Of a stretch of 64,000 nucleotides of DNA, positions 16,711-25,471 are shown one piece after another. The stretch is from positions 1-64,000 of the forward strand of contig CACELK010000007.1 of the NCBI GenBank assembly GCA_902560245.1. The letters run 5' to 3'. How positions within the stretch are numbered: the stretch's first letter is position 1; every line of letters begins with the position of its first letter. The notes below the pieces were generated by a model, which saw nothing but the letters and a program-made list of their open reading frames with translations, ran no database searches and was not told where the DNA came from. This stretch comes from an uncultured Pelagibacteraceae bacterium. Its GTDB lineage: Bacteria > Pseudomonadota > Alphaproteobacteria > Pelagibacterales > Pelagibacteraceae. Position numbers and translations under genes: made by a program.

Positions 16711-17897
16711 TATTTTTTTTTAATTTTATTTTCGCATACCTGTCTGATAATTTTAAGAGCAAGATCTATTTCAGATTTTTTAACATTTAGAGGTGGTAAT
16801 ATTCTTACAACATTTTCCGCAGCTTTAATTACAAGTAATCTCTTTTTTTCTAATTCTTTTATAAATTTTGCTTGATCATTAAAAAGCTTTATCCCAATTA
16901 ATAAACCCATCCCTCTTATCTCCTGAATTATATTTGGGTGATCTCTTTTAATTTGATCGAGATTTTTAAAAAAATATTTTGATGTTCTTTGAACATTTTT
17001 TAAAAAGTCTTTTTTAGTAATCTTGTCTAAAACTGCATTTCCTATGCTCATCGCCATAGGGTTTCCACCAAAAGTACTGCCATGAGTTCCCGCGGTCATA
17101 CAGGATGCAACTTTTTTAGTCATTAAAACTGCTCCAATTGGAAAGCCCCCTCCTATACCTTTTGCTATTGGAACTATGTCTGGTTTTACTCCTGCATGTT
17201 CAAATGCAAAAAATTTTCCAGATCTTCCAATTCCACACTGAACCTCATCTAATATTAATAGTAATTTTTTTTTGTTACAAAGTTTTCTCAAATATTTTAA
17301 GCATTTATTAGGTATCGGTTTTATTCCTCCCTCGCCCATTACGGTTTCTACCATTATTGCAGCTGTAGTATTTTTAATTTTATTTCTTAAATTTGGGAAT
17401 CTCGGCTTAAAATCTCTAAACTGAATATGATCAAACCCTGGAACCTTAGGTCCAAACCCTTCTGTCATTTTTTTTGAGCCACTTGCATAAATTGTTGCCA
17501 AAGTTCTTCCGTGAAATGAATTTTTAATACACAAAATTCTATTTTTATTAGGCTTACCTTTAAAATAAAAATATCTTCTTGCAATCTTTATAGCTGCTTC
17601 TGTTGCTTCAGCTCCAGAATTTTGGAATAATACATTATCAGCAAATGTTAGACGCTTTAATCTCGAAGCTAATTTTTCGCCCTCAGGTATTAAAAATGCG
17701 TTTGAAACATGCCATACTTTTTTAGATTGTTTCTGCATTTCTCTCACTAAATATGGATTTGAATGTCCTAAAGAATTAACTGCAATACCTTGAACAAAAT
17801 CTAAATATTTTTTTCCATTTGTCGAGTATAAGAAGCTACCCTTGCCTTTTTTAAAAGCAATTTTTCTTCTATTATAATTCTTAGTTAATGCACTCAT
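16710..17897 (-). CDS. argD: Acetylornithine aminotransferase
   Basis: ArgD is the PLP-dependent aminotransferase that makes N-acetylornithine. It often doubles as the succinyl-DAP aminotransferase of lysine synthesis, which would complement dapD/dapE here. The 395-residue protein shows NSGAEATEAAIKIARRY, the SFHGRTLATIYASG motif, DEVQCGIGRSGKFFAFEH and the Schiff-base lysine in PIAKGIGGGFPIGA. It also has the TFGGNPMA block and the C-terminal RILPPLNV. It is directly followed by argF. Confidence 0.96.
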   Translation of the reverse strand: MSALTKNYNRRKIAFKKGKGSFLYSTNGKKYLDFVQGIAVNSLGHSNPYLVREMQKQSKKVWHVSNAFLIPEGEKLASRLKRLTFADNVLFQNSGAEATEAAIKIARRYFYFKGKPNKNRILCIKNSFHGRTLATIYASGSKKMTEGFGPKVPGFDHIQFRDFKPRFPNLRNKIKNTTAAIMVETVMGEGGIKPIPNKCLKYLRKLCNKKKLLLILDEVQCGIGRSGKFFAFEHAGVKPDIVPIAKGIGGGFPIGAVLMTKKVASCMTAGTHGSTFGGNPMAMSIGNAVLDKITKKDFLKNVQRTSKYFFKNLDQIKRDHPNIIQEIRGMGLLIGIKLFNDQAKFIKELEKKRLLVIKAAENVVRILPPLNVKKSEIDLALKIIRQVCENKIKKK

Positions 17898-17903
17898 CTT
17901 AAT

Positions 17904-18716
17904 TTATGATTTTATTTTATAACCTTTTTTAAAAAGGTAAAATGCCACAAACCATGTTACCAATGAAATTACTGACAAATATATTAGTCCAAATTTAATT
18001 GATCCATCAGAGCTGCCTAAAAAGCCATATCTAAATCCATCTATCATATAGAAGAAAGGATTAATAAGGCTTATTGTCTTAAAAAAAACTGGCAGATTAT
18101 CAATCGAATAAAATACTCCACTAAGAAATGATAATGGAGTAATTACGAAATTAGTAATAGTCGCTGTATGATCAAATTTTTCTGCCCATAATCCTGTTAT
18201 AAAACCTAAAGACCCAAGAATAAAAGAACTTAAAAATCCAAAAATAAATATCATAAAAATATTATAAAAATTTAAATCAATAATAATCGAAAAAACAGCT
18301 ATAGATATAATTGCAATAATTAAACTTCTAGTAACTGCAGCTAAAATAATAGCAAACGTGACCTCAATAGCTGATAAAGGAGCATACAACATATCGACAA
18401 TATTGCCTTGCATTTTGCTGATCATAAATGAGCTTACAGAATGACTGAAGGACTGACCTATGAGACTCATTACTATCAATCCTGGAGCCAAAAAACTTAT
18501 AAAAGAGTAGCCTAGAACATTACCTCTATCATTGCCCAATGCTAAACTTAAAACAGAGAGAAATAGTAGACTTGAAATTAGTGGTGACAAAAGTGTTTGA
18601 GCCCATACTACAAAAAATCTGTTTACCTCTTTAAGGTATAAGTTGAGTGCTCCTATCCAATTAATTAGACCAAATCTTCTTATGCCGATTTTATATTTAT
18701 TTTGTAATTCAACCAT
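17904..18716 (-). CDS. ABC-2 type transporter permease
   Basis: This 270-residue protein has about six hydrophobic segments and the ABC2_membrane layout: a cytoplasmic N-terminus, a first helix near 40-60 and the conserved loop FSHSVSSFMISKMQGNIVDMLYAPLS. The LSGVFYSIDNLP motif near 195-206 matches the family signature, followed by NPFFYMIDGFRYGFLG. Such permeases pair with an ABC ATPase for drug, polysaccharide or lipid export. No ATPase partner is adjacent, so the substrate cannot be assigned. It lies seven bases upstream of argD. Confidence 0.88.
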   Translation of the reverse strand: MVELQNKYKIGIRRFGLINWIGALNLYLKEVNRFFVVWAQTLLSPLISSLLFLSVLSLALGNDRGNVLGYSFISFLAPGLIVMSLIGQSFSHSVSSFMISKMQGNIVDMLYAPLSAIEVTFAIILAAVTRSLIIAIISIAVFSIIIDLNFYNIFMIFIFGFLSSFILGSLGFITGLWAEKFDHTATITNFVITPLSFLSGVFYSIDNLPVFFKTISLINPFFYMIDGFRYGFLGSSDGSIKFGLIYLSVISLVTWFVAFYLFKKGYKIKS

Positions 18717-18804
18717 TGGTAATAATTCATATAATCTTTTTTTTGAGTATTGTTAATAAAACAAAAAAATAAGTTGTTTTTTTTAATTAAATATGAACAT
18801 CTCT

Positions 18805-18846
18805 ATATAGTATTTAAATTATAAAAATACACTAAATATAGTATTT
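18805..18846. promoter_or_regulatory. 31-base-spaced direct repeat upstream of gcrA
   Basis: The 11-mer ATATAGTATTT occurs at 18805-18815 and again at 18836-18846, immediately before the gcrA ATG at 18847. An inverted GTATTT (AAATAC) lies between. A spacing of 31 bases is about three helical turns, so paired regulator binding or twin -10 elements are possible. Sequence is A/T-only apart from single G/C positions. Confidence 0.35.
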
Positions 18847-19350
18847 ATGAGCTGGACTGAAGATAAAGTTGCAAAACTTAGAGAGCTGTGGGGCAAAGGA
18901 AATACTGCTAGCCAAATTGCAGAAATCATTGGAGGAATTAGCAGGAACGCTGTAATCGGGAAAGCACACAGACTTAACCTCTCGGCAAAAATTAAAACTA
19001 GAGTTCCATCAATTAATCAAAAAAATGATAAATTAAGTTTGAACGATAATCAAAATAAAATTTCTAGGAGAGGAAGAAGAAATAAATTTAGATCCCTGAT
19101 AATTGAAAAGGATTTTGAGCCTGAAAATCCAAAACAATTGGAAGAGTTAGATGAAACTGTATGTAAATGGCCTATTGGTCACCCGAATGAAAGTTCTTTT
19201 TATTTTTGTGGAAGAAAATCTTTAAAAGATTTTTCTTATTGCAAACTTCATTTGCTTTATGCTTTTCAACCTAAAGGCAAGAAAGAAGATGCAAATGACA
19301 AAGATACTGAGGTCCCTCAATTTATAGGTAGAAAAATTAAATCTGCTTAA
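18847..19350 (+). CDS. gcrA: GcrA family cell cycle regulator
   Basis: GcrA is an alphaproteobacterial transcription factor that binds the sigma-70 holoenzyme at methylated promoters. The 167-residue protein begins MSWTEDKVAKLRELW, with the helix-turn-helix GNTASQIAEIIGGISRNAVIGKAHRLNL over residues 18-46. A charged linker follows, then the conserved C-terminal cysteine-bearing domain with CKWPIGHPNESSFYFCGRK and YCKLHLLYAF. The layout is the standard GcrA one. No CcrM methyltransferase or CtrA gene is visible in this window. Confidence 0.95.
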   Translation: MSWTEDKVAKLRELWGKGNTASQIAEIIGGISRNAVIGKAHRLNLSAKIKTRVPSINQKNDKLSLNDNQNKISRRGRRNKFRSLIIEKDFEPENPKQLEELDETVCKWPIGHPNESSFYFCGRKSLKDFSYCKLHLLYAFQPKGKKEDANDKDTEVPQFIGRKIKSA

Positions 19351-19364
19351 TCCTATTTTTTAGA

Positions 19365-19481
19365 TCATTTTTTTTTTATTTTATTTTTAGCTTTGATCCC
19401 TCTGATTACAGCTTTTATTGATAAATAAATCACATAAAGAAGTATTAAAATTATTAGTAAATAGACCAAATTATTTATCAT
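19365..19481 (-). CDS. Small single-pass membrane protein (38 residues)
   Basis: A short frame from ATG 19481 to TGA encodes 38 residues: MINN, then about 18 hydrophobic residues (LVYLLIILILLYVIYLSI), then a basic tail rich in Lys and Arg. It begins two bases after the stop of the NDUFA9-like gene on the same strand, which suggests co-transcription. The gap would otherwise be the largest in this part of the map. I do not recognise a family. The basic cytoplasmic tail fits a single membrane helix. It could be a chance frame, but its position and composition favour a real gene. Confidence 0.6.
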   Translation of the reverse strand: MINNLVYLLIILILLYVIYLSIKAVIRGIKAKNKIKKK

Positions 19482-19483
19482 AT

Positions 19484-20440
19484 CTAGTTATTTTTATTAT
19501 TTTCAATTTCGGAATATTTACCACGTTCTCTCCAGTTAAAACTATATTTTTTAACAGAATTTTCAAATAATAATTTACTTGGACAACCAATATCAAAATT
19601 GGTTAATCCATTTTCAGATTTAGTATTCGAATATTTTAGTAAACGAAGTTGATCAAGTGTTAATAATGGATTTGGGAAAAGTTGAAAAAAAGAAGCTGAA
19701 ATCTTAGCCAAAAATAATGGCATTGGTAATAAGACTCTTTTTTTTTCGATACATCTTAATAAAATTGTAATTATTTCTTTAAAAGAAAATACCTCTGGTC
19801 CAATCGCTTCGATTTTTTTTGAAGTTAATTCTTTGGATATTATAAAAAATATAAGCTCCGCAACATCAGACGCATGAATAGGAGTGAATTTTGTTTGTCC
19901 TTCATAATACAAAGGGAAAATTGGTAATAAATTTAATAATGTCATGAACTTAGTGGTTAAGGAGTCTGATACACTAAATATAAGAGATGGTTTGACTATA
20001 GTAACTCTGGAAAAATTATCTCTTACAATCTTCTCTCCTTTTATTTTACTTTGTGCGTATTTGCTGTCAGTAGCTTTTTCAATACCTAGAGCGCTTACAT
20101 GAATTAACTGTTCAACATCATATTCTTTACAAAGATTAGATAAAATTTTGGGAAAATTAACATGAATATTTTCAAAAGAATTTCCTTTATTTTTTTCGCT
20201 TAAAATACCAATGAGATTAATTACAATTTCTGCCTTTTTAACTAAACTTCTCATTTTATTTTCATCAAAGATACTTCCTTCTACAATATTTAAATACCCA
20301 GCATTCGCCAAAGGTTTGAGACGGTACCCTTTTTGGTGAGAGTTTCGTGTCAAAACTGTTATAGTAAAATGTTTTGATAAACGCCTGCATAAAAAAAGGC
20401 CAATTTGACCACTACCACCAAAAATTAAAACATTTTTCAT
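19484..20440 (-). CDS. NAD(P)-binding epimerase-like protein (complex I NDUFA9-like)
   Basis: This is an atypical short-chain dehydrogenase of 318 residues. The Rossmann motif VLIFGGSGQIGLFL lies at residues 4-17, with NLIGILSE near 75-82 and VSALGIEKATDSKYAQSKIKGE near 115-136 (the YxxxK pair). The family is the bacterial homologue of the mitochondrial complex I accessory subunit NDUFA9, common in alphaproteobacteria. It may bind NADPH without catalysis. It is divergent from rnd and probably co-transcribed with the 38-residue membrane protein. Confidence 0.8.
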   Translation of the reverse strand: MKNVLIFGGSGQIGLFLCRRLSKHFTITVLTRNSHQKGYRLKPLANAGYLNIVEGSIFDENKMRSLVKKAEIVINLIGILSEKNKGNSFENIHVNFPKILSNLCKEYDVEQLIHVSALGIEKATDSKYAQSKIKGEKIVRDNFSRVTIVKPSLIFSVSDSLTTKFMTLLNLLPIFPLYYEGQTKFTPIHASDVAELIFFIISKELTSKKIEAIGPEVFSFKEIITILLRCIEKKRVLLPMPLFLAKISASFFQLFPNPLLTLDQLRLLKYSNTKSENGLTNFDIGCPSKLLFENSVKKYSFNWRERGKYSEIENNKNN

Positions 20441-20492
20441 TATAATCTTAAAATAGACATTATCCGTTTGTATTTATATATATAAATTAAAT

Positions 20493-21113
20493 ATGAATAA
20501 TAACATAAAAATTTTTGAAAATGACATACCACCAGAAATTGATTTATCAAAAGAAAAACTTATTGGCGTCGATTGTGAAGCACTTGGCTTGACTCTTGGC
20601 AGGGATCCCTTAACTTTAGTCCAGCTAGGTTTAGCCTCTAAAAACTTTTATTTAGTTAAACTGAACCGAAAAACCTATGAAGCGCCTAATTTAGTAAAAG
20701 TTTTATCAAATAATTCAATTGAGTTTATTATGCACTACTCTAGACAAGATTTACTTTGGTTAAAATATCATTTGAAAGTAAAGCCTTTAAAAATTTTTGA
20801 TACAAAAGTTGCATCAAAATTAGCTAGAACAATGTCAAACATGCATGGATACAAAGATCTCGTTAAAGAATTGTGTGGAAAAGATATTTCAAAAAAAGAA
20901 CAACAAAGTGATTGGGGCAACCCTAATCTCTCATCTAAACAAATTAGTTATGCTGCAGCTGATACTGAACACTTGTTTGAAATTAAAGATAAATTAACAG
21001 AAATGCTTAAAAGAGAAAAAAGATTTGAACTTTTTAAAAAATGCATGGATGTTATACCGTCTCTGGTCGAACTGGAAATATCAGGTTTTAAACCATCAAT
21101 ATTTGAACATTAA
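20493..21113 (+). CDS. rnd: Ribonuclease D (3'-5' exonuclease domain only)
   Basis: This 206-residue DEDD exonuclease has motif I VDCEALGL (DxE) near residue 27, motif II HYSRQDLLWL near 82 and motif III with ISYAAADTEHLFEI (YxxxD) near 150. RNase D trims tRNA 3' ends. The protein lacks the HRDC domains of the long E. coli form, as is usual in alphaproteobacteria. It begins the plus-strand run that continues through the LPS genes kdsD, lptC and lptB. Confidence 0.9.
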   Translation: MNNNIKIFENDIPPEIDLSKEKLIGVDCEALGLTLGRDPLTLVQLGLASKNFYLVKLNRKTYEAPNLVKVLSNNSIEFIMHYSRQDLLWLKYHLKVKPLKIFDTKVASKLARTMSNMHGYKDLVKELCGKDISKKEQQSDWGNPNLSSKQISYAAADTEHLFEIKDKLTEMLKREKRFELFKKCMDVIPSLVELEISGFKPSIFEH

Positions 21114-21121
21114 TATATGTA

Positions 21122-22093
21122 ATGAAAAAAAATAATTATAAAAAAATTGCAAAAGACGTGATTGATCTTGAAATACTTGCACTTAAAAAATTAAAGAATT
21201 CTATAAATAATTCTTTTAATCAAGCAGTAACTGCTGTTGTAAAATGTCAATCAAAAGTAATACTATGTGGTGTTGGAAAAAGCTATTTGATTGCATCTAA
21301 AATATCAGCAACCTTATCTTCGGTAGGATGTCCATCTTTTTCATTAGCAGCCAGCGATTGTTCGCACGGGGATTTGGGCAGTATATCAAAAAAAGATATT
21401 TTAATTTTAATAAGTAATTCAGGAGAAACTCAAGAGCTAAAACCTGTAATACAATTTGCAAATAGAAATAAAATAACTTTGATAGGCATTGTTTCAAAAA
21501 AAAATTCTACACTTTATAAAGCTTCAGATATTAAACTTTTTATACCAGAGGTCAAAGAAGCAGGACTTGGTATTGTGCCAACAAGTAGTACTACAGAATC
21601 TTTAGCAATCGGCGATTGTTTAGCGGTCGCAGCCTTAAATAAAAAAGGATTTAATAAAAAGAACTTTAAAAAACTTCACCCTAAAGGATCTCTTGGAGCT
21701 CAACTCAAAACAGCAGAAGATTTAATGATTAAAAAAAAAGGCATTCCATTCATTAATGAAAATTCAAATATGAAAAATGCCTTAAGTATAATAACCAAAA
21801 AAAAACTTGGTGTATTAATTGCTATCAATTCACAAAAATTAACCACAGGTATTATCACTGATGGCCAAATTAGAAGATCGACACAAAAAAATAATAATTT
21901 AAAAAAACTTTTGGTAAAAAATATTATGACTAGGAATCCTATAAGTATTGATAAAGATACTTTGGCTTCGAAAAGCTTATCGATAATGTCCGATAAAAAA
22001 ATTACAAGTTTATGTGTACATAAAGATAATAAAAAAACAAAGACTATTGGATTACTTCATATTCATAATATACTTGACGCGAATATTCAGTAA
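21122..22093 (+). CDS. kdsD: Arabinose-5-phosphate isomerase
   Basis: KdsD (KpsF/GutQ family) interconverts ribulose-5-phosphate and arabinose-5-phosphate, feeding Kdo synthesis. The 323-residue protein has an N-terminal SIS domain (VILCGVGKSYLIASKISATL, HGDLGSI, ISNSGETQEL, PTSSTTESLAIGD) and the family linker LHPKGSLGAQL near 190. Two C-terminal CBS domains follow (GIITDGQIRRS and VKNIMTRNPISI). Its stop is immediately followed by the lptC ATG, so the genes are tightly coupled. Confidence 0.95.
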   Translation: MKKNNYKKIAKDVIDLEILALKKLKNSINNSFNQAVTAVVKCQSKVILCGVGKSYLIASKISATLSSVGCPSFSLAASDCSHGDLGSISKKDILILISNSGETQELKPVIQFANRNKITLIGIVSKKNSTLYKASDIKLFIPEVKEAGLGIVPTSSTTESLAIGDCLAVAALNKKGFNKKNFKKLHPKGSLGAQLKTAEDLMIKKKGIPFINENSNMKNALSIITKKKLGVLIAINSQKLTTGIITDGQIRRSTQKNNNLKKLLVKNIMTRNPISIDKDTLASKSLSIMSDKKITSLCVHKDNKKTKTIGLLHIHNILDANIQ

Positions 22094-22678
22094 ATGAACA
22101 AAAATACAGCAATACAACTTTTATTATTTACCTCAATTATTGTAATCTTTTTATTTATATTTTTTAAATATTTTTACCAAAATAAAAAGAAAATAGAAAG
22201 TTACACAGAAAATCCTGAAATACTTAAAGTAGAAGAAAATACTTCAAATATAATTATGGATGTTGAATATTTATCGAAAGATGGATTGGGAAATATTTAT
22301 AAGATAAACGCTAACTCGGGTAAAATTAGCCCTGATGATGAAAATTTAATATTACTAGAAAAAGTGAAAGCTATAATAAAAATTATTGGTTCTGAAGATG
22401 TAGTTATTTATTCTGATTTTGCTAAATATAATAGCTTAAATTATAATACAAAATTTTATAATAATATTGAAGTAATGTATGCGGAACACAAAATAAAGTC
22501 TGAATATTTAGATTTTTTATTTAACGAAAATCTTGCTATACTTTACAAAGATATCGTTTATACAAATTTAAGAATGAAACTATTAGCTGATAAATTAGAA
22601 TTTGACCTAATAACAAAAAATTCAAAACTTTCAATGAAAGATAAAGAAAAAAAAATAGAAATATTTTATACGGAATAA
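22094..22678 (+). CDS. lptC: LPS export protein LptC
   Basis: This 194-residue protein has one N-terminal membrane helix (about residues 8-26) and a periplasmic beta-rich domain with repeated short strands such as VVIYSDFAKYNSLNYNTKFYNNIEV. These are the features of LptC, which receives lipopolysaccharide from LptB2FG and passes it to LptA. Sequence similarity in this family is weak, so the call also rests on the position between kdsD and lptB. In most proteobacteria lptA sits between lptC and lptB, but here only two bases separate them. Confidence 0.82.
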   Translation: MNKNTAIQLLLFTSIIVIFLFIFFKYFYQNKKKIESYTENPEILKVEENTSNIIMDVEYLSKDGLGNIYKINANSGKISPDDENLILLEKVKAIIKIIGSEDVVIYSDFAKYNSLNYNTKFYNNIEVMYAEHKIKSEYLDFLFNENLAILYKDIVYTNLRMKLLADKLEFDLITKNSKLSMKDKEKKIEIFYTE

Positions 22679-22680
22679 AA

Positions 22681-23460
22681 ATGGCAGTTATTAAAAAATT
22701 TAGGATTAAAAGTTTTAAAAAAAATACACCACTTATATCGTTTAATAAGGTATCTATGTCCTTTGGTAAAAGACAGATTTTAGACGATGTAAGTTTTAAA
22801 ATCAATGCAGGTGAAATTGTAGGGCTACTTGGGCCAAATGGCGCTGGAAAATCAACAATATTTAATATTCTTACTGGTTTAATAAAACCTAATTACGGAA
22901 AAATATTTTTCGAGTCAAATGACGCAACAGATTATCCAATTTATTTAAGAACTAGAAAATTCAAAATTGGTTACGTCCCACAATACGGTGGTTTTTTTAA
23001 TGACCTAAGCCTCAATGAAAATTTAAATGCAATTGCTGAAATATTAATTGAAGATAAAACCAGTCGATCAAGCAAAGTAAATAATTTAATAGCAAAATTT
23101 GAGTTGGATAATGTGAGGGAGGTTAAGGCAAAATTTTTATCTGGTGGACAAAGAAGAAAATTGGTTATTTGCATGGCGCTATTAGGAGATCCTAAAATAC
23201 TTCTGTGTGATGAAATTTTTGCGGCTCTTGATGTTCTTACTATACAGATGTTAAAAGAAATATTAGTAAAACTTCAAAATGAGAAACCAAATATGTGTAT
23301 AATTGTTTGTGAGCACCAAGCTAGAGAGCTCTTATCTGTAGTAGATCGTGCAATGATTTTATCTAATACTAAAATTATTGCCCAAGGAACTCCATCTCAA
23401 CTTCTTAATAATCAAAATGCAAGAAATGCTTATTTCGGAGAATTTTTCAAATTTAATTAA
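22681..23460 (+). CDS. lptB: LPS export ABC transporter ATP-binding protein
   Basis: LptB powers extraction of lipopolysaccharide from the inner membrane with LptFG. The 259-residue protein has an extra basic N-terminus of about 20 residues before LISFNKVSMSFG. Walker A GLLGPNGAGKST follows near 48-59, then the Q-loop VPQYGGFFNDLS, the signature LSGGQRRKL and Walker B ILLCDEIFAALDVL. The family C-terminal part with ARNAYFGEFF matches LptB (the common form is VRRVYLGE). LptF and LptG are not in this window. Confidence 0.94.
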   Translation: MAVIKKFRIKSFKKNTPLISFNKVSMSFGKRQILDDVSFKINAGEIVGLLGPNGAGKSTIFNILTGLIKPNYGKIFFESNDATDYPIYLRTRKFKIGYVPQYGGFFNDLSLNENLNAIAEILIEDKTSRSSKVNNLIAKFELDNVREVKAKFLSGGQRRKLVICMALLGDPKILLCDEIFAALDVLTIQMLKEILVKLQNEKPNMCIIVCEHQARELLSVVDRAMILSNTKIIAQGTPSQLLNNQNARNAYFGEFFKFN

Positions 23461-23468
23461 GTTTCATA

Positions 23469-24806
23469 ATGCCGAAGTATGTTAAAATAAATAAAAAAAT
23501 TAAGCCATTCAATAAAATAATAAATATACCAGGAGATAAATCTATTTCTATAAGATTTATATTAATGGCAGCGATAGCAGTTGGAAAATCAAAAGCTTAC
23601 GGATTGTTAAAAAGTGAAGATTGCAATGCGGCTCTCAAAGCTGTGACTAAACTTGGTGCTAAGGTTAAAATAGTTAAAAATTATACTGAAATAAATGGTC
23701 TCGGAATTAATGGATTATCATTTAAAAATAAGACAGTAATTAATTGTCAAAATTCAGGTACATTAATGAGATTAATTGGTAGTTTAGTTTGTGGAATAAA
23801 AAACTCAATTATCTTAATTGGAGATCATAGCCTTTCGCAAAGACCAATAAGAGTAATGGAACCTCTTAATCTATTTGGTGCAAATATTAAATCCAACAAA
23901 AATAAATTACCTTTAGAAATTGAAGGAACTAAATTTATTAGACCAATTGAATACAAAGAGACAAAGGGTTCAGCTCAAATAAAATCGTTTTGTTTAATAT
24001 CTGCTTTAAGTGCCCCAAAAAATTCTATATCAACTATTATCGCAAAAAGAAGTCGTGACCATACAGAAAAACTTTTTAAATACCTGAAGATTCCTATTAA
24101 GATTAAAAAAAAAGGAGAGTACGATTTTATTGAGGTTAAAGGTGGACACCAACACAATGGATTTGTTCAAGAAATACCAGGTGACATGTCAAGTGCATCT
24201 TTTTTTATTTGTTTAACTTTATTATCTAAAAATTCTAGTATTATAATAAAAAACGTAAATATAAATAAAACAAGAAGCGGAATAATTTATTTGGCAAATA
24301 AAATGTGTCCTTCCTCAATTAAATTTAAAAATAGAAAAATAAAGTATGGAGAAGAGGTTGCAGATATATACGTAAAAAGTGCTAAAAGTTTTAAAGCAAT
24401 TAATCCAAATCCACTAATTAGTAGTAAAGCAATTGATGAATATCCTTTAATTTTTTTATTAGCTTGTAAATCAAACAAAACTTCGTGGTTTAAAGGTATA
24501 GGAGAACTCGCCCTAAAAGAAAGCAACAGACTTAAAGTTTGTGCAAATTTTTTAAGACAAATTGGAATAAAAGTTATAGAAAAAAAAGATAGTTTAAAAA
24601 TTTCGGGTAACCCTAAACTCAAGATTAATAAGAAAATAGTTATTAAAAATTTTATGAAAGATCATAGAATATTTATGATGGCGTGTATTGCGGCACTTAC
24701 ATTTAATGGTACTGGAGAATGGTTTATAAATGATAAAGACTCAATTAAAACTTCTTTTCCATCATTTTTAAATATAATTAAAAAAGTTGGAGCAAAAATA
24801 AATTGA
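23469..24806 (+). CDS. aroA: 3-phosphoshikimate 1-carboxyvinyltransferase (EPSP synthase)
   Basis: AroA makes EPSP from shikimate-3-phosphate and PEP. The 445-residue protein opens with the PEP/substrate motif IPGDKSISIRFILMAAIA and has NSGTLMRLIGSL, QRPIRVMEPL, IPGDMSSASFFICL, the LALKESNRLK motif and the DHRIFMMACIAAL block. All are diagnostic. The stop overlaps the TTG start of cmk, a pairing common in proteobacteria. Together with aroK and aroB at 57-58.6 kb it covers several shikimate steps. Confidence 0.97.
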   Translation: MPKYVKINKKIKPFNKIINIPGDKSISIRFILMAAIAVGKSKAYGLLKSEDCNAALKAVTKLGAKVKIVKNYTEINGLGINGLSFKNKTVINCQNSGTLMRLIGSLVCGIKNSIILIGDHSLSQRPIRVMEPLNLFGANIKSNKNKLPLEIEGTKFIRPIEYKETKGSAQIKSFCLISALSAPKNSISTIIAKRSRDHTEKLFKYLKIPIKIKKKGEYDFIEVKGGHQHNGFVQEIPGDMSSASFFICLTLLSKNSSIIIKNVNINKTRSGIIYLANKMCPSSIKFKNRKIKYGEEVADIYVKSAKSFKAINPNPLISSKAIDEYPLIFLLACKSNKTSWFKGIGELALKESNRLKVCANFLRQIGIKVIEKKDSLKISGNPKLKINKKIVIKNFMKDHRIFMMACIAALTFNGTGEWFINDKDSIKTSFPSFLNIIKKVGAKIN

Positions 24807-25471
24807 AAAAAAAAAGTAACCTAATTACAGTAGCAATAGACTCACCAGCAGCAGCTGGTGCAGGTACACAAGCAAAGTTAATTGCAAAACACTACAACCT
24901 CCTTCACCTTGATACTGGGCGTATATACAGGCTTATAGGCAAAATTAAACTAGAAAATCCAAAAAAATTTAATATCTCTCTAATTAAAAAAAAAATTAAA
25001 AGTTTAAATATAAAAAAGTTACAAGATAAAAGTTTGCTCTCTGACAAAGTTGCAATCTCAGCCTCAATAATAGCAAAAGATAAAAAAATTAGAAATATTG
25101 TACATAAATTTCAGCAGAAATGTGCGTATACTCCTCCTATTAAATATTCAGGTTCAGTTTTAGATGGCAGGGATATAATTACAGTTCAAATGAAAGATGC
25201 TATGTTTAAATTTTTTATAACTGCTGAGCTTAAAACGCGTGCCAGAAGAAGATTTAGAGAATATAAAAATCTTGGAAAGAAGATTTCTTATAAAGATGTT
25301 ATAAAAAGCCTTAAAAATAGGGATAAATCTGATCGTTTCAGAAGATTTGGACCCTTAAAAAAAACAAAAGATTCAATATTGATTAATACAACTAAACTTA
25401 GTAGAAAACGTTGCTTTAAAAAAATTAAAGCTATTATGGATAGGAAATTAAGAGTTAATGGAAATTTATAA
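24803..25471 (+). CDS. cmk: Cytidylate kinase-like protein with altered P-loop
   Basis: CMP kinase normally transfers phosphate from ATP to CMP/dCMP. This 222-residue protein has the family order: P-loop at residues 14-22, LHLDTGRIYRLIG, LDGRDIITV, TARARRRFREY-like lid and SDRFRRFGPLKKTKDSILINTTKLS. The P-loop reads SPAAAGAGT where the family has GPAASGKGT. The ATP-binding lysine is alanine (codon gca) and the first glycine is serine. Translation starts at TTG 24803 overlapping the aroA stop, giving MKKKSNLITVAID. It is followed by rpsA (14-base overlap), the classic cmk-rpsA pair. Position and remaining motifs fix the family; full activity is uncertain. Confidence 0.88.
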   Translation: MKKKSNLITVAIDSPAAAGAGTQAKLIAKHYNLLHLDTGRIYRLIGKIKLENPKKFNISLIKKKIKSLNIKKLQDKSLLSDKVAISASIIAKDKKIRNIVHKFQQKCAYTPPIKYSGSVLDGRDIITVQMKDAMFKFFITAELKTRARRRFREYKNLGKKISYKDVIKSLKNRDKSDRFRRFGPLKKTKDSILINTTKLSRKRCFKKIKAIMDRKLRVNGNL

